The notes beneath the pieces were generated by a model, which saw nothing but the letters and a program-made list of their open reading frames with translations, searched no databases and was not told the DNA's origin. A stretch of 64,000 bases of DNA from Telmatactis stephensoni. Lineage: Eukaryota > Cnidaria > Anthozoa > Actiniaria > Isophelliidae. A program made the position numbers and the translations under genes. The DNA lies in the NCBI GenBank assembly GCA_029948255.1, contig JALIZF010001720.1, positions 15,001-79,000 on the forward strand, in the 5' to 3' direction. This document shows positions 1 through 13,050 of this stretch, in pieces (the first letter of the stretch is position 1; each line of letters starts with the position of its first letter).

Positions 1-1909
1 AGTAAATATTGACAATTAGGATCTTTAATGAAAATGAATATTCTCCATAAATGTCACAAAATATACAAGCAGACTAACGAAATCAAATTAGGAAATGTTC
101 TTAAGTAGGAAATAAATAATAGACCTTACTTGCTTGCCCCAGTGATTTCAATATGACATTTCTCTTAGGAAAAAGGTTTGTTTGAAATATTTGGTAAGAC
201 ATGAAAAAATGTTTGTATCAAACATAGGAGGAATGTACAGTGTACTGGGAAACCAATGAAACAAGCAAAGAAGTTCTAATGAATACACTTCATTCAGTTC
301 AATATAAAAATAGAAAAGCAAATCATTACAACACAAACAAACTTCAAAATTCTGAATAAAAAGAAAGCTCATAAGGTTATACAAAACTTTTAACAAACTA
401 TTTTGCAGTTCAATATAAGTACAGATCACTATAACAGGAAATTTATATTATTCAAGAGTTGTAGCATTTCAGTACTTAGTAAATTCATAGATTCATGGTG
501 ATCACACTAAAAGAACTTACTGCTTATATCACTAATAATAATCAAACTTGTAATGAACTTTCAGTAGCAGCTTCAATTCTTGGATATTCATGTCAACCTG
601 AAACAAAATAACAATCAATGTAAATACTCCATTCCCAAGTCTGCAATGTATTTCCGAAGTTCCGGACAAGTAAACAACAAGCAATCACATTCAATATATG
701 CTTACTTGAATCTATATATCATGAAGAAAACATTAGCTTAATTATTATCAGCTTTAGATTTCAATCCATAGTTCTGAGTGTTACTTCTTCTGCACGTAGT
801 TCTAAATATTCCACCGCAGAATTTACTGGTATTTAGACGCTGAAGTTTTCATGTTATTCATTTCATGAATTTTGCAAGGCACATTACTGGTCTGGCGTCT
901 GAACTAGGTTTTAGAACAGTTGTTTATAACAAAATACAACTTACCAATTTTGAAAATGAAACGGCCACAAATCGACGATCGAACCACACTGAACTCAAGT
1001 CGAAAATTTTCGTTGAGTAAGTCGGTATTCGCAATTATTCTCCCAAAACTGTATCATTCAATGTTACGAAGCTTTCCTGGATCTTCTTGGCTACAGTGAA
1101 CAACTATCAGAGCAATTCCTTTAGTACAAAAGAAGGAATTTTCGAGCAAACCCTCAGTAAACAACAAACTTCCAACCGTTCACAATGAAATGGCTTCCAG
1201 TCCGCCAACTTTCAAACTTGGTCACGTGGTAAAATGCTGTGCTGTCATTGGTTGGCAAAGTCTTGTTACTAGCTACCAGTTCTCCATCACACACAGGAAT
1301 CCAGAAATCACAAAGGAATCTTTTCGCAGTGGAAAGAATATGATCAAATATTGTATCGAATATTGAATCTAATAATTTGAAACTCAAGAGTAAGTTGAAA
1401 ACCGGGCTGAACATGTCTGTCCACGGTGCAGCTGTTTATGATCGTTTTCCTTTTAGTTTTTGTTTGTATTTATCTTAATATTTTTCGAAAGATTATATGA
1501 TTGGAGATGAAAATATTCTAAATTTATTCTAAAAGTGTAATGAAAGTGTAAAACACTTTTCTATAGAAAGGATTAGCCAAATTTTGACTAGAAAGAAATT
1601 GATAATCGTTTATATGCGGACGTAAAAGGAAGCCCCTCGATTCCACAAAATATCACCATCCTTCTCGACCAATCAGCGCGTGATTTAGCAATTTGCTATA
1701 CGATTCTCAATCAAATCAAAAACCATACCGACAAAATATCGTTACCTAAGGTGTTTGTTTTAGCCCCTTGAAACAACACGACTTATTAAGAACCTCACTT
1801 TTGTAACATGTGTAACTTTTTTTCAGAAACACATGTACCGATAACCCAAAGCATTAACAGTAATACCACTTATTCAGCTTTGGATATATTTTCAAACATT
1901 AAATCTTAC
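1..1909. other. Left end, no clear gene
   Basis: No exon of the receptor family was found. On the minus strand a fragment ending in a GTAAGT donor at 945 could join in phase 0 to a short exon at 532-597 that ends in a stop, but the protein is not recognised. This is a weak lead only. Confidence 0.3.
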
Positions 1910-2266
1910 CTTCAATAAGAATCATGCAGTATTCTGCATGAAATCCCGAGCTGTTGTGAGCCTGATTTGAACGAAACACGAACACCAAATCACTTGTTGA
2001 ATTAACCTGAAACGACTCCAGCATGTCCAGACTACCACGGTAAGCCTCCACTAGTTCCAAACTATTACTTGTTGATCTGTAATACTCCAGTACGTCAGTG
2101 TCGCTACCATTCTCAACGGCGAGTGAAAAACTTGTAAAGTTCACGTGAATGGTGTGATTGGCAGGAGCGTGAATCTTCCACGAACAAAGCTGTCCATTCG
2201 GGTAATTATCAGGAAATCGAGGAGACTGGAATTTACCATTCGGACCAACCAACGTCTTGTTACAAC
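1910..2266 (-). CDS. Gene A exon: CUB domain
   Basis: 357 bp, phase 1-1, from GCNKTL to the GTAAGA donor. CUB hallmarks are FQSPRFPDNYPNG, C-W-I at the second Cys, NFTSFSLAVENG and GFHAEY. It carries three residues (DML) not found in the other copies and several N-x-S/T sites. The other copies continue to a membrane exon within 420 bp; none is seen here. Confidence 0.88.
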
Positions 2267-5200
2267 CTAAGAACAATAAATTATTATGTTCGGTTATTGT
2301 AAGGGGGAGTGTGTTTCTTTCAAGGTGTGTAGGTTGATGCGCTCTCAAGAAACTCCCTCCAAAGTACTTCGTTCTAAAAGATACATTGGCCTAAATGAAG
2401 TAATTAGAGAAGTTGCATCCCCAAAATTTACAATTTGAATAGGTGTGTTGGACAATAAAGTAATCGAAATAAAACTCCAGTGCTGTGCTGGAAAGCTGCT
2501 ACAGCAAACAGCTAAAGTGGTGGTAAATCTGTTCTACTTAACACTGTATCAATGCTGCTCTATAATTTAGCCCATCTGCCCATTGAAAAGGGGTAAGAAA
2601 CAGGAAAAAACGCTGCAAACTTGCGCAATAGTTTAACCACTTTTATTCAAGCGACCATAATACTAAGAGGGCGAAACTGGTATTGATGCATGTCAGCGTG
2701 ATGTGCTTGGCGCTTAAGCTTGTTTTTGGCTTATAGCTAGAAGTTGACACTAGATCGCGCGCACAAACAATGAATTTCATTTCCGGCCGAAAAATGGTCC
2801 ACAGCGCGCGTAAAAAAGCTGCTACTCACTTTCATAATAACAATAAAACACAGTAAGACCCTTATGACTTTTAGAGCCAGCTTCAGTGTAAGGATCTGCC
2901 TCAGAATTCCACATAAGTTTCTTAACATTATTTGTGCCATATTTGATCCATTCACTAGTGGCTACCATCCACTTAACTTGTTGACACTCAGTAGAACCAT
3001 AAGGTAGTAGGTAGAAGGGATGTGTTATAGGAAGATCAATAGCTTGGCTTTTCACTCCAGTTGTTTTGCAGAAAACAGAAATATCAATATAAGTATCTGA
3101 TATTATAATCCCGTTTTTATGTTTTAAGCTACATGCTAAAATTCCATTTTCCCGCCCGTTGTTGTAATTCATCATAATCCAGCCATACTCCATACCAGTT
3201 GGTAATGGTTTTCTTTCTTGGTAGATACAGTACTGACCTGAAAAAACAACACTTTTCAATTACCCATTATGAATCTGATAGAAGACATCTTGAACAAGCT
3301 TACTATGCGAGAGAGTCCCCATTTATACGATTACCATTAGTAATGTCAGTGTAGCGAAAGTTTTAGATTTTACACGCACCGTCTGGCCATTGAATAGATG
3401 TCCTGTTTGTTTTCGTACAAAAAGACCTGACCACGTAAGTGTTCGTAACATACCCATCGATGTGTAGTACCGCTGACCGGGTGTTTTTCACATCATTAAC
3501 TGTATCTTGGATGAGCCATCCATTATCAACCCATTGTGAAGGACATCCTGAGGCAGGCTTGAGAAGGGAGTAGGTTCCTTCTGGCCAAGACCATATTTCC
3601 CCTGTGAAAACATAACGAAGAATTATAGTAGCAATAATACACGCGGAGATGTTGGTGGTCTGGTGGTCCACGCATGCACAGTAACTTGTGTCGCGTTGCA
3701 GGCGAAGCGAAATCAGTAATAAACTAAACGCACGGCTTTTTTCAGCAACAATGTTAATTGAATTAGCTATATATCACAAAAATATCAAAATTTTAACAAT
3801 TTGATCATATTAAAAGATCACATTATAAAAAAACATGTCAATATCTACAATTATTTTACTATAAACCATAATTCTTAAATAACAGTAATAATAATAGTAA
3901 AACTAGACTATAAGTGAACAAATTATTCTAAAAATTGCTTGAGTCTTGCTTTAAATATCTCAAGAGATTCAGCAGGTTTTATTTCTCCAGGGAGCGAATT
4001 CCACAGGTTTGCGCCGTGGTAAGATAATTTTCTCTTGCCCGCTTCAGTGCGGGGGAGTGGCAAGGCAAAATTATGTTGTACACTTCTTAGTCCATATTGA
4101 TGTATAGATGATGTTGTTTTCAACTTTTGAATTAAGTAATCTGGTGGCAAGTGAGACCGAACTTTATACATTAAAGTGGCCTCCTGCATAAAACAATTAT
4201 CTTTCTCGCAGCCAATAAGCTTGAGGGCCTCAGTTGATGATGAGTCATACCACCCTAGCTCATTAAAATTTTGGCTGCTTGATTTCTGATTTTGCGGGAT
4301 CTGAATTTTGCCTTGCAGTCCCGTTTACTTGTTTCCACCCAGGTGGAATATAATTGAGCCTGGCGTGGGATGCAGTGCACCAATCACATCATTAGATGTT
4401 GCAGACCTCTGAGGAAATGTGCTTTCTCAAATTCTTATCCGTTCTCTTATAGTCCATGAGCCAAGACGATTTTTGGTACCACCTGAGATGGCAAAGGCTA
4501 TTATACATCAAATTAAAGCTTATCTTGAGTACATTCCAAAAATATATGATAGCAATACCAGAATGGTAGCTGAAGGATGTCACGTGACCTCAAAGTTTGG
4601 GCAGTTATGTAAATTAGTGTAAATCTCATACATTTAAAAAAATTCGAAATATACTGGTTTTCTTGTATTTCCTAATGTAAATCTTTTAAACATGATCAAG
4701 GGTGTTCAATAAGTTCAATCTAGGTGATTATCTGTGCTTTAAGTTTACTAAAATCACGTGACTATGACGTCAAAATTGACGATTCCAATAAATCAGGTTG
4801 AATAAACAGTAAATATATATTTTTATCGGACATTTTCTTGGACTTTTTCTCTCTTCCACTATACAAGCGTCACTGACAAGACTGCTTGAGAAAGTTTCAA
4901 GCTTTTTTGGACTTAGAACTTTTTTCTCACATTTTGAATGTCCTGTATAAATTGAAAACCGGAAGTGTTTTTTGGTACTTCCGGTTAATTTTCAAAAAAA
5001 CAGTTAAACCTCCCGTAACACCCTCATGAAACCCAAAAAGTGTCCATAAGTAGAGATGTCCGCTTATAAGAAACATTCTACTTAGCGGACGTTTGCTGAA
5101 AATGGTTTCTGTGGCCACTAACGAGAACATTTGGTGTCAAAAATCATTGAATACATGTTAATCGAACGATTAATTGAAGCAAGAGCTATGGCAAGACCAT

Positions 5201-8200
5201 ATTTCATGCACTGCGATTGGAAGTCAATCTGCAAGCATAGAATTGCCTAAAAGGTAGAAATTTAGAGTCTGTTTATTAGGTGTCTGCATGCAGGAGCTTT
5301 TAAGACAACAGATGAAGCCAATGTTACTGGCTCTCAAAAGTGTCCATGTCCACTTATGCACTTACGAGAATGTCCGCTTATGTACGTGCTGGAGCGTGCA
5401 AATACAGTGCATGAAAAATGATTTTGCCAAAATCCGCAAATCCGCAAGAAGCATCGTTTGAAACCACAAATCCGTAATTTCGGTGATAAACGCACTTCAA
5501 AACTACTGTATTTTAAAGGATTGTTGCAACAAATGCTTATTTATACATTTGCATGTAATGGTTTGATTTCAAGTTTGTTCCGCAATGGAATATTGTTAAA
5601 GAAAGCGATTTCTCTGACAAAAAGTGTGTTACACATGTCCGTAAGTAGCATGACCATATAAATTATAGTTTTCATAGGATTATTTCTTCAAATCTGCGGC
5701 TTTGACCATTGTGGATGAATCCGCAAGTTCCATTCTTAAAAAATGTCATTATCCGCAAATTTGCGCATAAAAGAAGGCCCAATCTGCCGATCTGCAAACC
5801 CCCATGTCCCCCTCCACGGAGTGTCTGCCTGTAATTGAAGCTTCACCTGTATTTATTATTATATAGTTTCTGGACAAATTCCGTTTGCAGCCATGCAGCA
5901 GACACTATAGACCAATTATATAAATTAAGTCTTAGCAAGTATTTTTCTTTTGTTTTAAACAAAAGAATTTTCTTAGTCAAGGTTTAAACATCGTTTACAA
6001 AATCGGCCCTAAAAATCCAGCTGAAAAGATGACTTTATTCACGATTTGGGTGACAGAAATATAGAACTGTGATCGAACAGCTGTGGTGGTAGTTCAGTAG
6101 CACTGAGGCTCTACTAGCATGGGAACTGCATGGTACTACTTACTACTGGGATATAACTCAATCAGACATATCAAGCAATCTCAAGGACGTCTGCAGCATG
6201 ATGCAACATTATCAACATATGCATCACACGTAACAAAGAGCTGCGTCATGTGTCCATCCCAGAAGCACGTATATATTGTACACAATAGCCGTTACAGGCA
6301 CGAGTTGAGTGTTTTTACTTTTTGCCGCATTTCATTCAGCTGCCGCAGAGTTGGACACTGTTTGACACCTGCTCATTTTGTGCAACATTGCAAGATAAGG
6401 CTCATCGTATGTCTGGCCCTTAAGCAAAGCCACTCTAATTGTTCTATATTTCTGTCACCCAAATCGTGAATAAAGTCATCTTTTCAGCTGGATTTTTAGG
6501 GCCGATGAAAGCTTGCTAGAACCATTTAAAAAGAAACTTAAGTCATTTTTTTATAAAAGACTTACTATCGTTTTCAACCAAGACGACATTCGTTCTTACA
6601 AATTAGTTTGCCCTAAGTGTCGTCGCCTGAACATATTTACTAGTTGTACATGTTGAAACGTTTCATACGTTCCTACTGCTCTCTATCTTATTGAGCCTTA
6701 TTTCATATAATTTATTATTTATGTTGTTATTAAGTTGTCTTTTTGTAGCAAGGGGTGCTTGTAAGTGGGTGGGTTTATATCTTTTTTTCTTTTAGGGGTT
6801 GGGTTGGGTAATTTACCTTGTAGGGGACCTTGAGTCCTATTGTAAATTTACCCGCCTTTGGGCGAATACATTAAATAAATAAATAAATAAATAAATAATT
6901 GGGGCTGGTTGTCTAACAATAATTGAGGAGAAGGCATATAGCTTGAACTTGGCACTCTAGCCATCAGCTTCTGGTTTCAAAAATTCATAATCAAGCAACT
7001 ACAAGAATTCAAAAGTTTCTGTCAGTAACAAGCTAATAGTATATAGTTAAGAACCCAAGGTAGCAAAGGTCTTTTGGATAAAAAATGTACTCCATGGTGG
7101 AAGAAATGCATCATCAAATCACTGTACGTGTAAAGCGTTTTGCATTGCATTATTCTAACCAAACTGCATGGATTTGACATTCTTATGAGCAAATACAGCT
7201 AAATACGTCAAAGTCATTGTGTGCAACAAAGATGTACAAATACTATACCAGGGATGTATGCCTTTATCACAGCGAGGTATAGAGATGCTGAACTTTTCAA
7301 AATTTGTTCCGTATTTTTTTTTTTTTTTTTGAGCAACTTTAGACTGGCTTCCATGTGATCGCTGAAATGTGTTTTCTGTGACGATAGTGATATCGATCTT
7401 TCTCTATGATTGCAATCACTGTAACTGCTAGCAATGAGGTTTCAATATGATTGTAACACGATCGTAAATCAGCGGGAATACGACATTTTTTTCACTTTCA
7501 CAGGCAATGATTCATGAGTGACAAAGTCCGCTGTTGGGAAACTTCGACATTATATATCCCATAACATGTCTTTGTGATTTCTTCATATATATTGTTGCCT
7601 GTTCAAGGTTGGTTAGACGTGCGATTTTCACTGCACGTTGGTGATTTAAATAAATCAAATCGCCCATGTAAGGAAAAAATTGCTCATGTAGTCGCAACTT
7701 AATAGCGATTACATGAAAACAGGCTTTACAAATGATCGGTAATAGGCCATCTTGCAACAAGTCGAACTATCGCGCGATACCATGAGACCATAATACTAAG
7801 AGAGCGAAACTCAGTATTGATGTCTGTGCGATGTTCGCAGCGACTAAGGCTATTTTTAGTAACTTCGCCATCGCGCGCGCAAGGCCCTCGACCATGCAAT
7901 TGGCGATACCTTGTGCTATCGTCCGATAAATGCCATGAATATTTTTGTATGTGTATGGCCCTTATGAGTAACCGTAGTATCATCATCTTTTACGCTTTAA
8001 TAGTTTTCAAACGATATACAATTTATTTATATTCCATAAATTTTGACAACATTTTTTAGAGGTGACATCGTGTATCTGGACTGTAACTTTTCACTATCTT
8101 CCTGAATCAAAAGAATGAAAGGGCATCAAATCCTTTGTCTGTGATAATCATACAAACAGTCAAAACGAACAAACTATAAAGCACTGCTTTTGCATTTAAA

Positions 8201-9922
8201 ATTAACTAATTTATGTACTAGAACATTGATAAGAATTCGAAAAAAATTGTATTTGTTCGGAACCGGAAGTACCAAAAACACACTTCCAGTTTTCAAAATA
8301 CGACCAAAACGTGAGGAAAAACATTCCAAATTCCAAAAGGAGCTTGAAACTTTCTCAAGCAGTCTTGTTAGTGATGTTTGTACAGTGGAAGAGAGAAAAC
8401 GTCCAAGAAAATGTCCGATAAAAATATATATTTACTGTTTATTCAACCTGATTTATTGGAATCGTCAATTTTGACGTCATAGTCACGTGATTTTAGTAAA
8501 CTTAAAGCACAGATAATCACCTAGATTGAACTTATTGAACACCCTTGATCATGTTTAAAAGATTTACATTAGGAAATACAAGAAAACCAGTACATTTCGA
8601 ATTTTTTCAAATGTATGAGATTTACACTAATTTACATAACTTCCCAAACTTTGAGGTCACGTGATACCCTTCAGCTACCATTCTGGCATTGCTATCATAT
8701 ATTTTTGGAATGTACTCAAGATAAGCTTTAATTTGATGTATGATAGCCTTTGCCATCTCAGGTGGTACCAATCGGCCATTTTTTGGCACTTGGCTCATGG
8801 ACTATTATCTGTTGTTCGAAGGCCACAGAAAGATGAGCTTGGAATACCTGTGTTCTTATTAGTAATGCTGCCTGTACCACAGGCAGCCCAGGTTCTGCAG
8901 CTCCTGAACATTATTTATGGCTTCGCAATTGCATTCAAAATCAATGGTGAAATGGAAGGTCGTGGGTTTGAATCCCCAATGGATTCGCTCAACTTTTTTT
9001 ATCCACTATTTTTTAATACTGATTTCTTTGCACATATACATCTCTTTTATCAATAAATTTTGATTTTTAAAGTTGTATTTTAATTTCTTCTCCCTTAAAA
9101 ATAAAAACGTTGTGAGCTGAATCCATTGGAGATTTGGATCTGTAACCTTCCATTTCGAATGCAATCGCAAAGCAATTATGTTCAGGAGCTGAACCTAGGC
9201 TGCCAGCTGTGGGTTCTGATGCGAGATTTGCTACTTCGTCGACACAAAAAAGGTAACATGAACCCATGAAAGTCTATTACCTTGATTGAGACTTATGTGA
9301 AGCTGCTATAACACAATGACTGCATTTATTGTGCAGTTTAAGTTACTAAACATCCCTGACTCGTGAAATTAAATATGACATGTTTTGCTCAGAAAGCGCG
9401 AGATCGACTAATTATTTATTTTGTTACAAGAAACTTTTGCACGAGCTTGATATGTGGCCTTCAGCGACTAGTGGCCAAGCGTTCTTTCGATCCCTGCTAC
9501 TATGTAAAACAAACCTAACAACAAAGGAAACAATTAAATATGATATCTGCTACAAAAAGAACGTTTCTGCAGTTCTTCATTTTTCTAGATCTCAAATATC
9601 ATAAAACTTTGGATTGAACGAAATTTGGATTGAACAAAATAACCCGTGCCCAGTCTTGGGGTAACAACCTCCGTTGCACCGTTCTGTTGTTAGTTTAGTT
9701 TGACTTTTTTTATTAGCTATTGTGATGTCATTCACAGGTTCTTCTTACACCGAGGCTTCGCCCCGTCTTGATTACTGAAAACGAGGGAAAGTTCCACTGC
9801 AACTATTTGTATAATTGTACTTGAAGAATTTCAATTCTGCGCTTATACGTACCTGCATTACAGCTGGTTCTTGTAAGAACTACAATAAACAAGCACAAAA
9901 TACACTGACGTTTTATGAACAT
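1910..9922 (-). CDS. Gene A: ApeC-CUB protein of the tandem family, lacking the WSC-like exon (3' end not found)
   Basis: Minus-strand split gene with exons 9853-9922 (signal peptide), 3380-3601 (ApeC part 1), 2830-3237 (ApeC part 2) and 1910-2266 (CUB). All borders are GT/AG and all introns are phase 1, so joining signal peptide to ApeC keeps the frame. The WSC-like exon present in B, C and D is not seen anywhere in the 6.2 kb first intron, which is filled by inverted repeats and LINE fragments. The stalk/membrane exon lies 250-420 bp past CUB in the other copies, but none is visible in 1-1909. The product could be secreted, could continue beyond the window, or the locus could be a truncated gene. 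By family it should be a secreted or surface ApeC lectin-like recognition protein. Exons read cleanly with no stops. Confidence 0.72.
2830..3237 (-). CDS. Gene A exon: ApeC domain, part 2
   Basis: 408 bp, phase 1-1. It opens with GQYCIYQ, followed by a variable segment, then the conserved core FCKTTGVKSQAIDLPITHPF, then the YLLPYG and C-x-x-V-K-W motifs, and closes with FYCYYES. The paired YCIY/FCKT/FYCYY cysteine pattern matches the C-terminal half of ApeC domains. Confidence 0.85.
3380..3601 (-). CDS. Gene A exon: ApeC domain, part 1
   Basis: 222 bp, phase 1-1. It encodes the first half of the apextrin C-terminal domain: WSWPEGTYSLLKPASGCP, then a D-T-V-N-D-V-K-N-T run, a HIDG motif and FCTKT, ending in WPDG. 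The start WP.GTY.L.KP..GCP is the ApeC signature. The donor is GTGCGT. Confidence 0.82.
3920..4275 (-). mobile_element. LINE 3' fragment (reverse transcriptase C-terminus)
   Basis: Encodes YGLRSVQHNFALPLPRTEAG and YHGANLWNSLPGEIKPAESL, the tail typical of non-LTR retrotransposon reverse transcriptases (CR1/L2-like). Upstream residues NELGWYDSSSTEALKL extend it. Dead 5'-truncated copy in the intron of gene A. Confidence 0.7.
4449..4990. repeat. Left arm of a large inverted repeat in gene A intron
   Basis: Reverse-complement match to 8257-8815, from the sequence ATAGTCCATGAGCC through to a hairpin-like CCGGAAGTG...CACTTCCGG end. The arms differ by scattered substitutions and a small insertion. 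Confidence 0.85.
6002..6505. mobile_element. TIR element, about 500 bp
   Basis: About 65 bp near-perfect terminal inverted repeats, 6002-6068 and 6441-6505, starting ATCGGCCCTAAAAATCC. No transposase is visible, so this is a non-autonomous element. Confidence 0.75.
6505..6900 (+). mobile_element. LINE 3' end with AAAT tail
   Basis: Encodes LLEPFKKKLKSFFYKRLT and CPKCRRLNIFTSCTC then a stop, followed by a 3' UTR ending in an (AAAT)n tail. This is typical of a 5'-truncated non-LTR retrotransposon. Confidence 0.6.
8257..8815. repeat. Right arm of the large inverted repeat in gene A intron
   Basis: Inverted partner of 4449-4990. The 3.3 kb between the arms holds a TIR element, a LINE tail and unassigned DNA. 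Confidence 0.85.
8876..9215. repeat. Inverted pair of tRNA-like SINE fragments
   Basis: 8876-8992 and 9105-9215 are inverted copies sharing GGCAGCC..GGTTC, CTCCTGAACAT and CCAATGGATTC. The plus copy has a B-box-like GGTTTGAATCC. Confidence 0.55.
9853..9922 (-). CDS. Gene A exon 1: signal peptide
   Basis: ATG at 9922 followed by a basic stretch and a hydrophobic core (CILCLFIVVLT) over 23 codons, ending in a GTACGT donor, phase 1. It is nearly identical in sequence to the first exons of genes B and C but one codon shorter. The ATG was chosen because the paralogues share it. Confidence 0.75.
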
Positions 9923-10928
9923 TATCAGTGTTTAGTTGGAAAGAAATGTTGAGATCATCAAGTATGAAGATTTTCTGAGACTCCTGTATTGATCGCAATG
10001 TCTGATCTCCACTTGGGTGTTGAGTTGCAGCAGTCCAATATCACGTGACTCAGTAAAATAAATACCCTAATGAATGTGACATGTTGCAGCAGTCCAATAT
10101 CACGTGACTAAAATGAAATACCCTAATTATGCAGATGAAGTTCTTTTTCAATTCAAATTATTTGAACATTCTGATATTTATAAGGTGCTTCACTTGACAT
10201 CAATTAACATGATGACGGGTTACCTGTGTATTTAAGGTGCAGATACAATAGATTGCGCATGACTGTGAAAACGACACCGCACTGTCACGGCACGGTTACG
10301 GCAAGAATTTCGAATGTTTTTATAGAGATCACGGCACTGACACGGTAACGGCACGGCGCGGTCCGTTTCACACTCATACGAAATCGAAATCTGCTCCAAC
10401 CATTACATCTGATCATCACGACTTCACGTGCAAGCACATTTTATATTTCAATTCAGTTGTTCCGATAGATCATTTCATAGTCATGTCTTGCTCAACGGTA
10501 GCCTCGAATGCCTGTAATATATTCATTAGAGTTTTGGTAACAGCCCCAGGGAAGTGTGGATGAACAAATACTTGCGATTTCCACGGGTTATTGATCTAAG
10601 CGATGAGCGTTGGTTGCTATGATAACACTGATTTACTCAAAAGGAAGAGGGTTCTTATCAATGCTCGGTCAACGATTGCCTCGATGTGATGTAGCAGTTT
10701 GGAAAAGGTCTATTGTTATCCAATTTCTTCATTTAGCAATTCCAAGCCCGAAATTGATTCGAGTCAATATATCCATCTGCTTTGGCAAAAGAAAAGAAAA
10801 GAGGATAAATTCTAATAAAAATAAATATATAAATAGATAGATAAATAGATAGATAAATGAATAAATAAATATATACAAATTTATATAAAGTTAATGGTGG
10901 GACTCGTTAGATACAAATTTAAAAAATA

Positions 10929-10974
<46 letters not shown>

Positions 10975-10976
10975 CA

Positions 10977-11019
<43 letters not shown>

Positions 11020-11300
11020 GGAAGGAAGGAAGGAAGGAAGGAAGGAAGGAAGGAAGGAAGGAAGGAAGGAAGGAAGGAAGGAAGGAAGGAAGGAAGGAAG
11101 GAAGGAATGGATGGATGGATGGATGGATGGATGGATGGATGGAATGAAAACGTTATTTATTGACTGAATTTATAATAAAATTTACAAAGATGATTTATAA
11201 ATTTTGTTCTGCCTAGAAGCCATGCATGATATGATTAAAATATATAAAATCTATAATTTAATAATAAATTTATTGAATTATATACGAAATCAGGAAGAAA
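9923..11300. repeat. Upstream of gene A: short repeats and microsatellites
   Basis: Two direct copies of GCAGTCCAATATCACGTGAC (near 10030 and 10088). Compound tetranucleotide tracts run from about 10820 to 11142: (AACT)n, (AAAT)n, (AAGG)n, (ATGG)n. No gene seen. Confidence 0.8.
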
Positions 11301-11870
11301 AATTGGAAAATTAAACGAGACTTACCTGTAAGTTGAAGTTTGATTGAGATTCTATCACATGATATCGGAAGGAAGGTGATCACATGAGATAGCACAGCGC
11401 TTGCGCAAGTCATTCTTTAAAACAATGTTGCATCAGCATATGAATCCCCAGCATATGTAACGACTATTATTTGAATACTCAAGGGTGGGAGAGGAGGGCA
11501 TGTGATCACCTTCCTTCCGATGTCATGTGATAGAATCTCAATCAAACTTCAACTTACAGGTAAGTCTCGTTTAATTTTCCAATTCTATCACATGACCGGA
11601 GGCATGAGATCCCATGAGACTTCAAAGCAATGACACATCCACATTAATCAAAATAAATCACACATATAGAATTCTTCCATAGTGTTGCATTGTACTTTAT
11701 ATAAACAATGAATTTGATATAATCATAATAAATTTCCATATCTTGATCAATTAAAATAAATTTGATATAACCATCATAAATTTTCAAATCTGAATTAATA
11801 TAAAATATGCACTGTAAACAGCAGTGTCAATAAACATGAACTATAAAATGTCAGGTTTGATATGTAATGT

Positions 11871-13050
11871 TCAATCATGTGTCAACACAGCTTCAGTAAA
11901 CAAGGATTGCTTTTCTATAACAGGCTTGTTATAAAACTTGTGGAATGTTTCCGCAGAAGCCCAACCAATGGTATTCAAAATAACGTCAACAGGAACATCT
12001 TTCTCCTTTGCTTTTGATGCTGCAGCAGCTCTAGTGCTATGAGTTGTAAAATGCTGTGTATCAATTCCAGAGTTTTTCAACACCTCTTTTGCCCATCTAG
12101 AAATTGTATCTCTAGACACTGCGCGAAATGGCTTAACAAAGCTCACAAATTAAGAGCTTTTCCTCGTTGTTCCGTAAAGATTCTGTTCTATGTATATATT
12201 CCTTCAAGGTGTTAAATGGGCATATAGCTTGATAGCTTTGTTTGGTTTAAAAGCTGTCACTCTTATTGGTTCTGATTTCTTATTAGGTTTTCTAGTTTTT
12301 GTATGTTCATGTACATTAAAAATATATACGTCATGCCTTTGCTTGTAGGTCTGATAGTGTTAGTAAGTAGATAACTTGTCCCCTCTGTCCTGTTGCAAGT
12401 AAGAGCAGCATGACAGTCTTTAGTGTAAGTCCCTTCAATGATAGCTTGTTTAAAGGGTTTAAGCTTTGCAAATAATTGAGGACTTTGGAAGCATCCCAGA
12501 TAGAGGTATATTTAGGTTTTGGCTTACGAGATTCAAATATACCTTTCATGAACCTTGTTGTTAGTGGATGTGCACCAAAGTGATCGCAGTGGTCAATTTT
12601 AAGGATTGCTGATAGAGCTGATCTAGCCGTATATCTTGAATAGCTAAGTCCCTTAGTATAGAGTGACATAAGGAAATCCATTGCTTCATTTATTTTTGGG
12701 GAACTGTGATTGACTTTCCTTTTATCACAAAATTCCAGCCATTGGTTGATGTATGTTGTGTACTGTTTCTTAGTTCCGTCACGCCATGATGCCATGAGAA
12801 TTCTTGTAACGTCTTCTGAAATTTCATACTGTCGGAAGGATTGCCTGAGAGCGGACAGACCATTAAGTGGAGTTTCCTGTGCAGTGGATGTAATGTCTGG
12901 CAGTGGTGTTGAAGAAGTGTTGTTGACGGTTTGTATATCCAGGGCTGGTTGGAGAGCAGTTGCAGAACTAGGGGAAACCATGTTTGAGTGGGCCATACTG
13001 GCACTATCAGTAAACCTTTTGCTTTGTCCTGTATAATTTTCTGTAGACAA
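11871..13050 (-). pseudogene. DIRS tyrosine recombinase, frameshifted
   Basis: 12331-13050 carries SWRDGTKKQYTTYINQWLEF and the first catalytic Arg in LLATGQRG. 11871-12146 carries HSTRAAAASKA (HxxR) and IGWASAETFHKFYNK with the nucleophile Tyr. Between them the reading passes through three frames with stops near 12330, 12205 and 12150, although all catalytic residues survive. Confidence 0.8.

Noticed and set aside
532..1030. Possible two-exon minus-strand gene (donor at 944, stop exon 532-597)
   Set aside because: Phase-compatible but very short, unrecognised and with no visible start; not strong enough to call.
3923..4189. 88-codon ORF as a host gene
   Set aside because: Its residues match the C-terminus of non-LTR retrotransposon RTs, so it is a LINE fragment.
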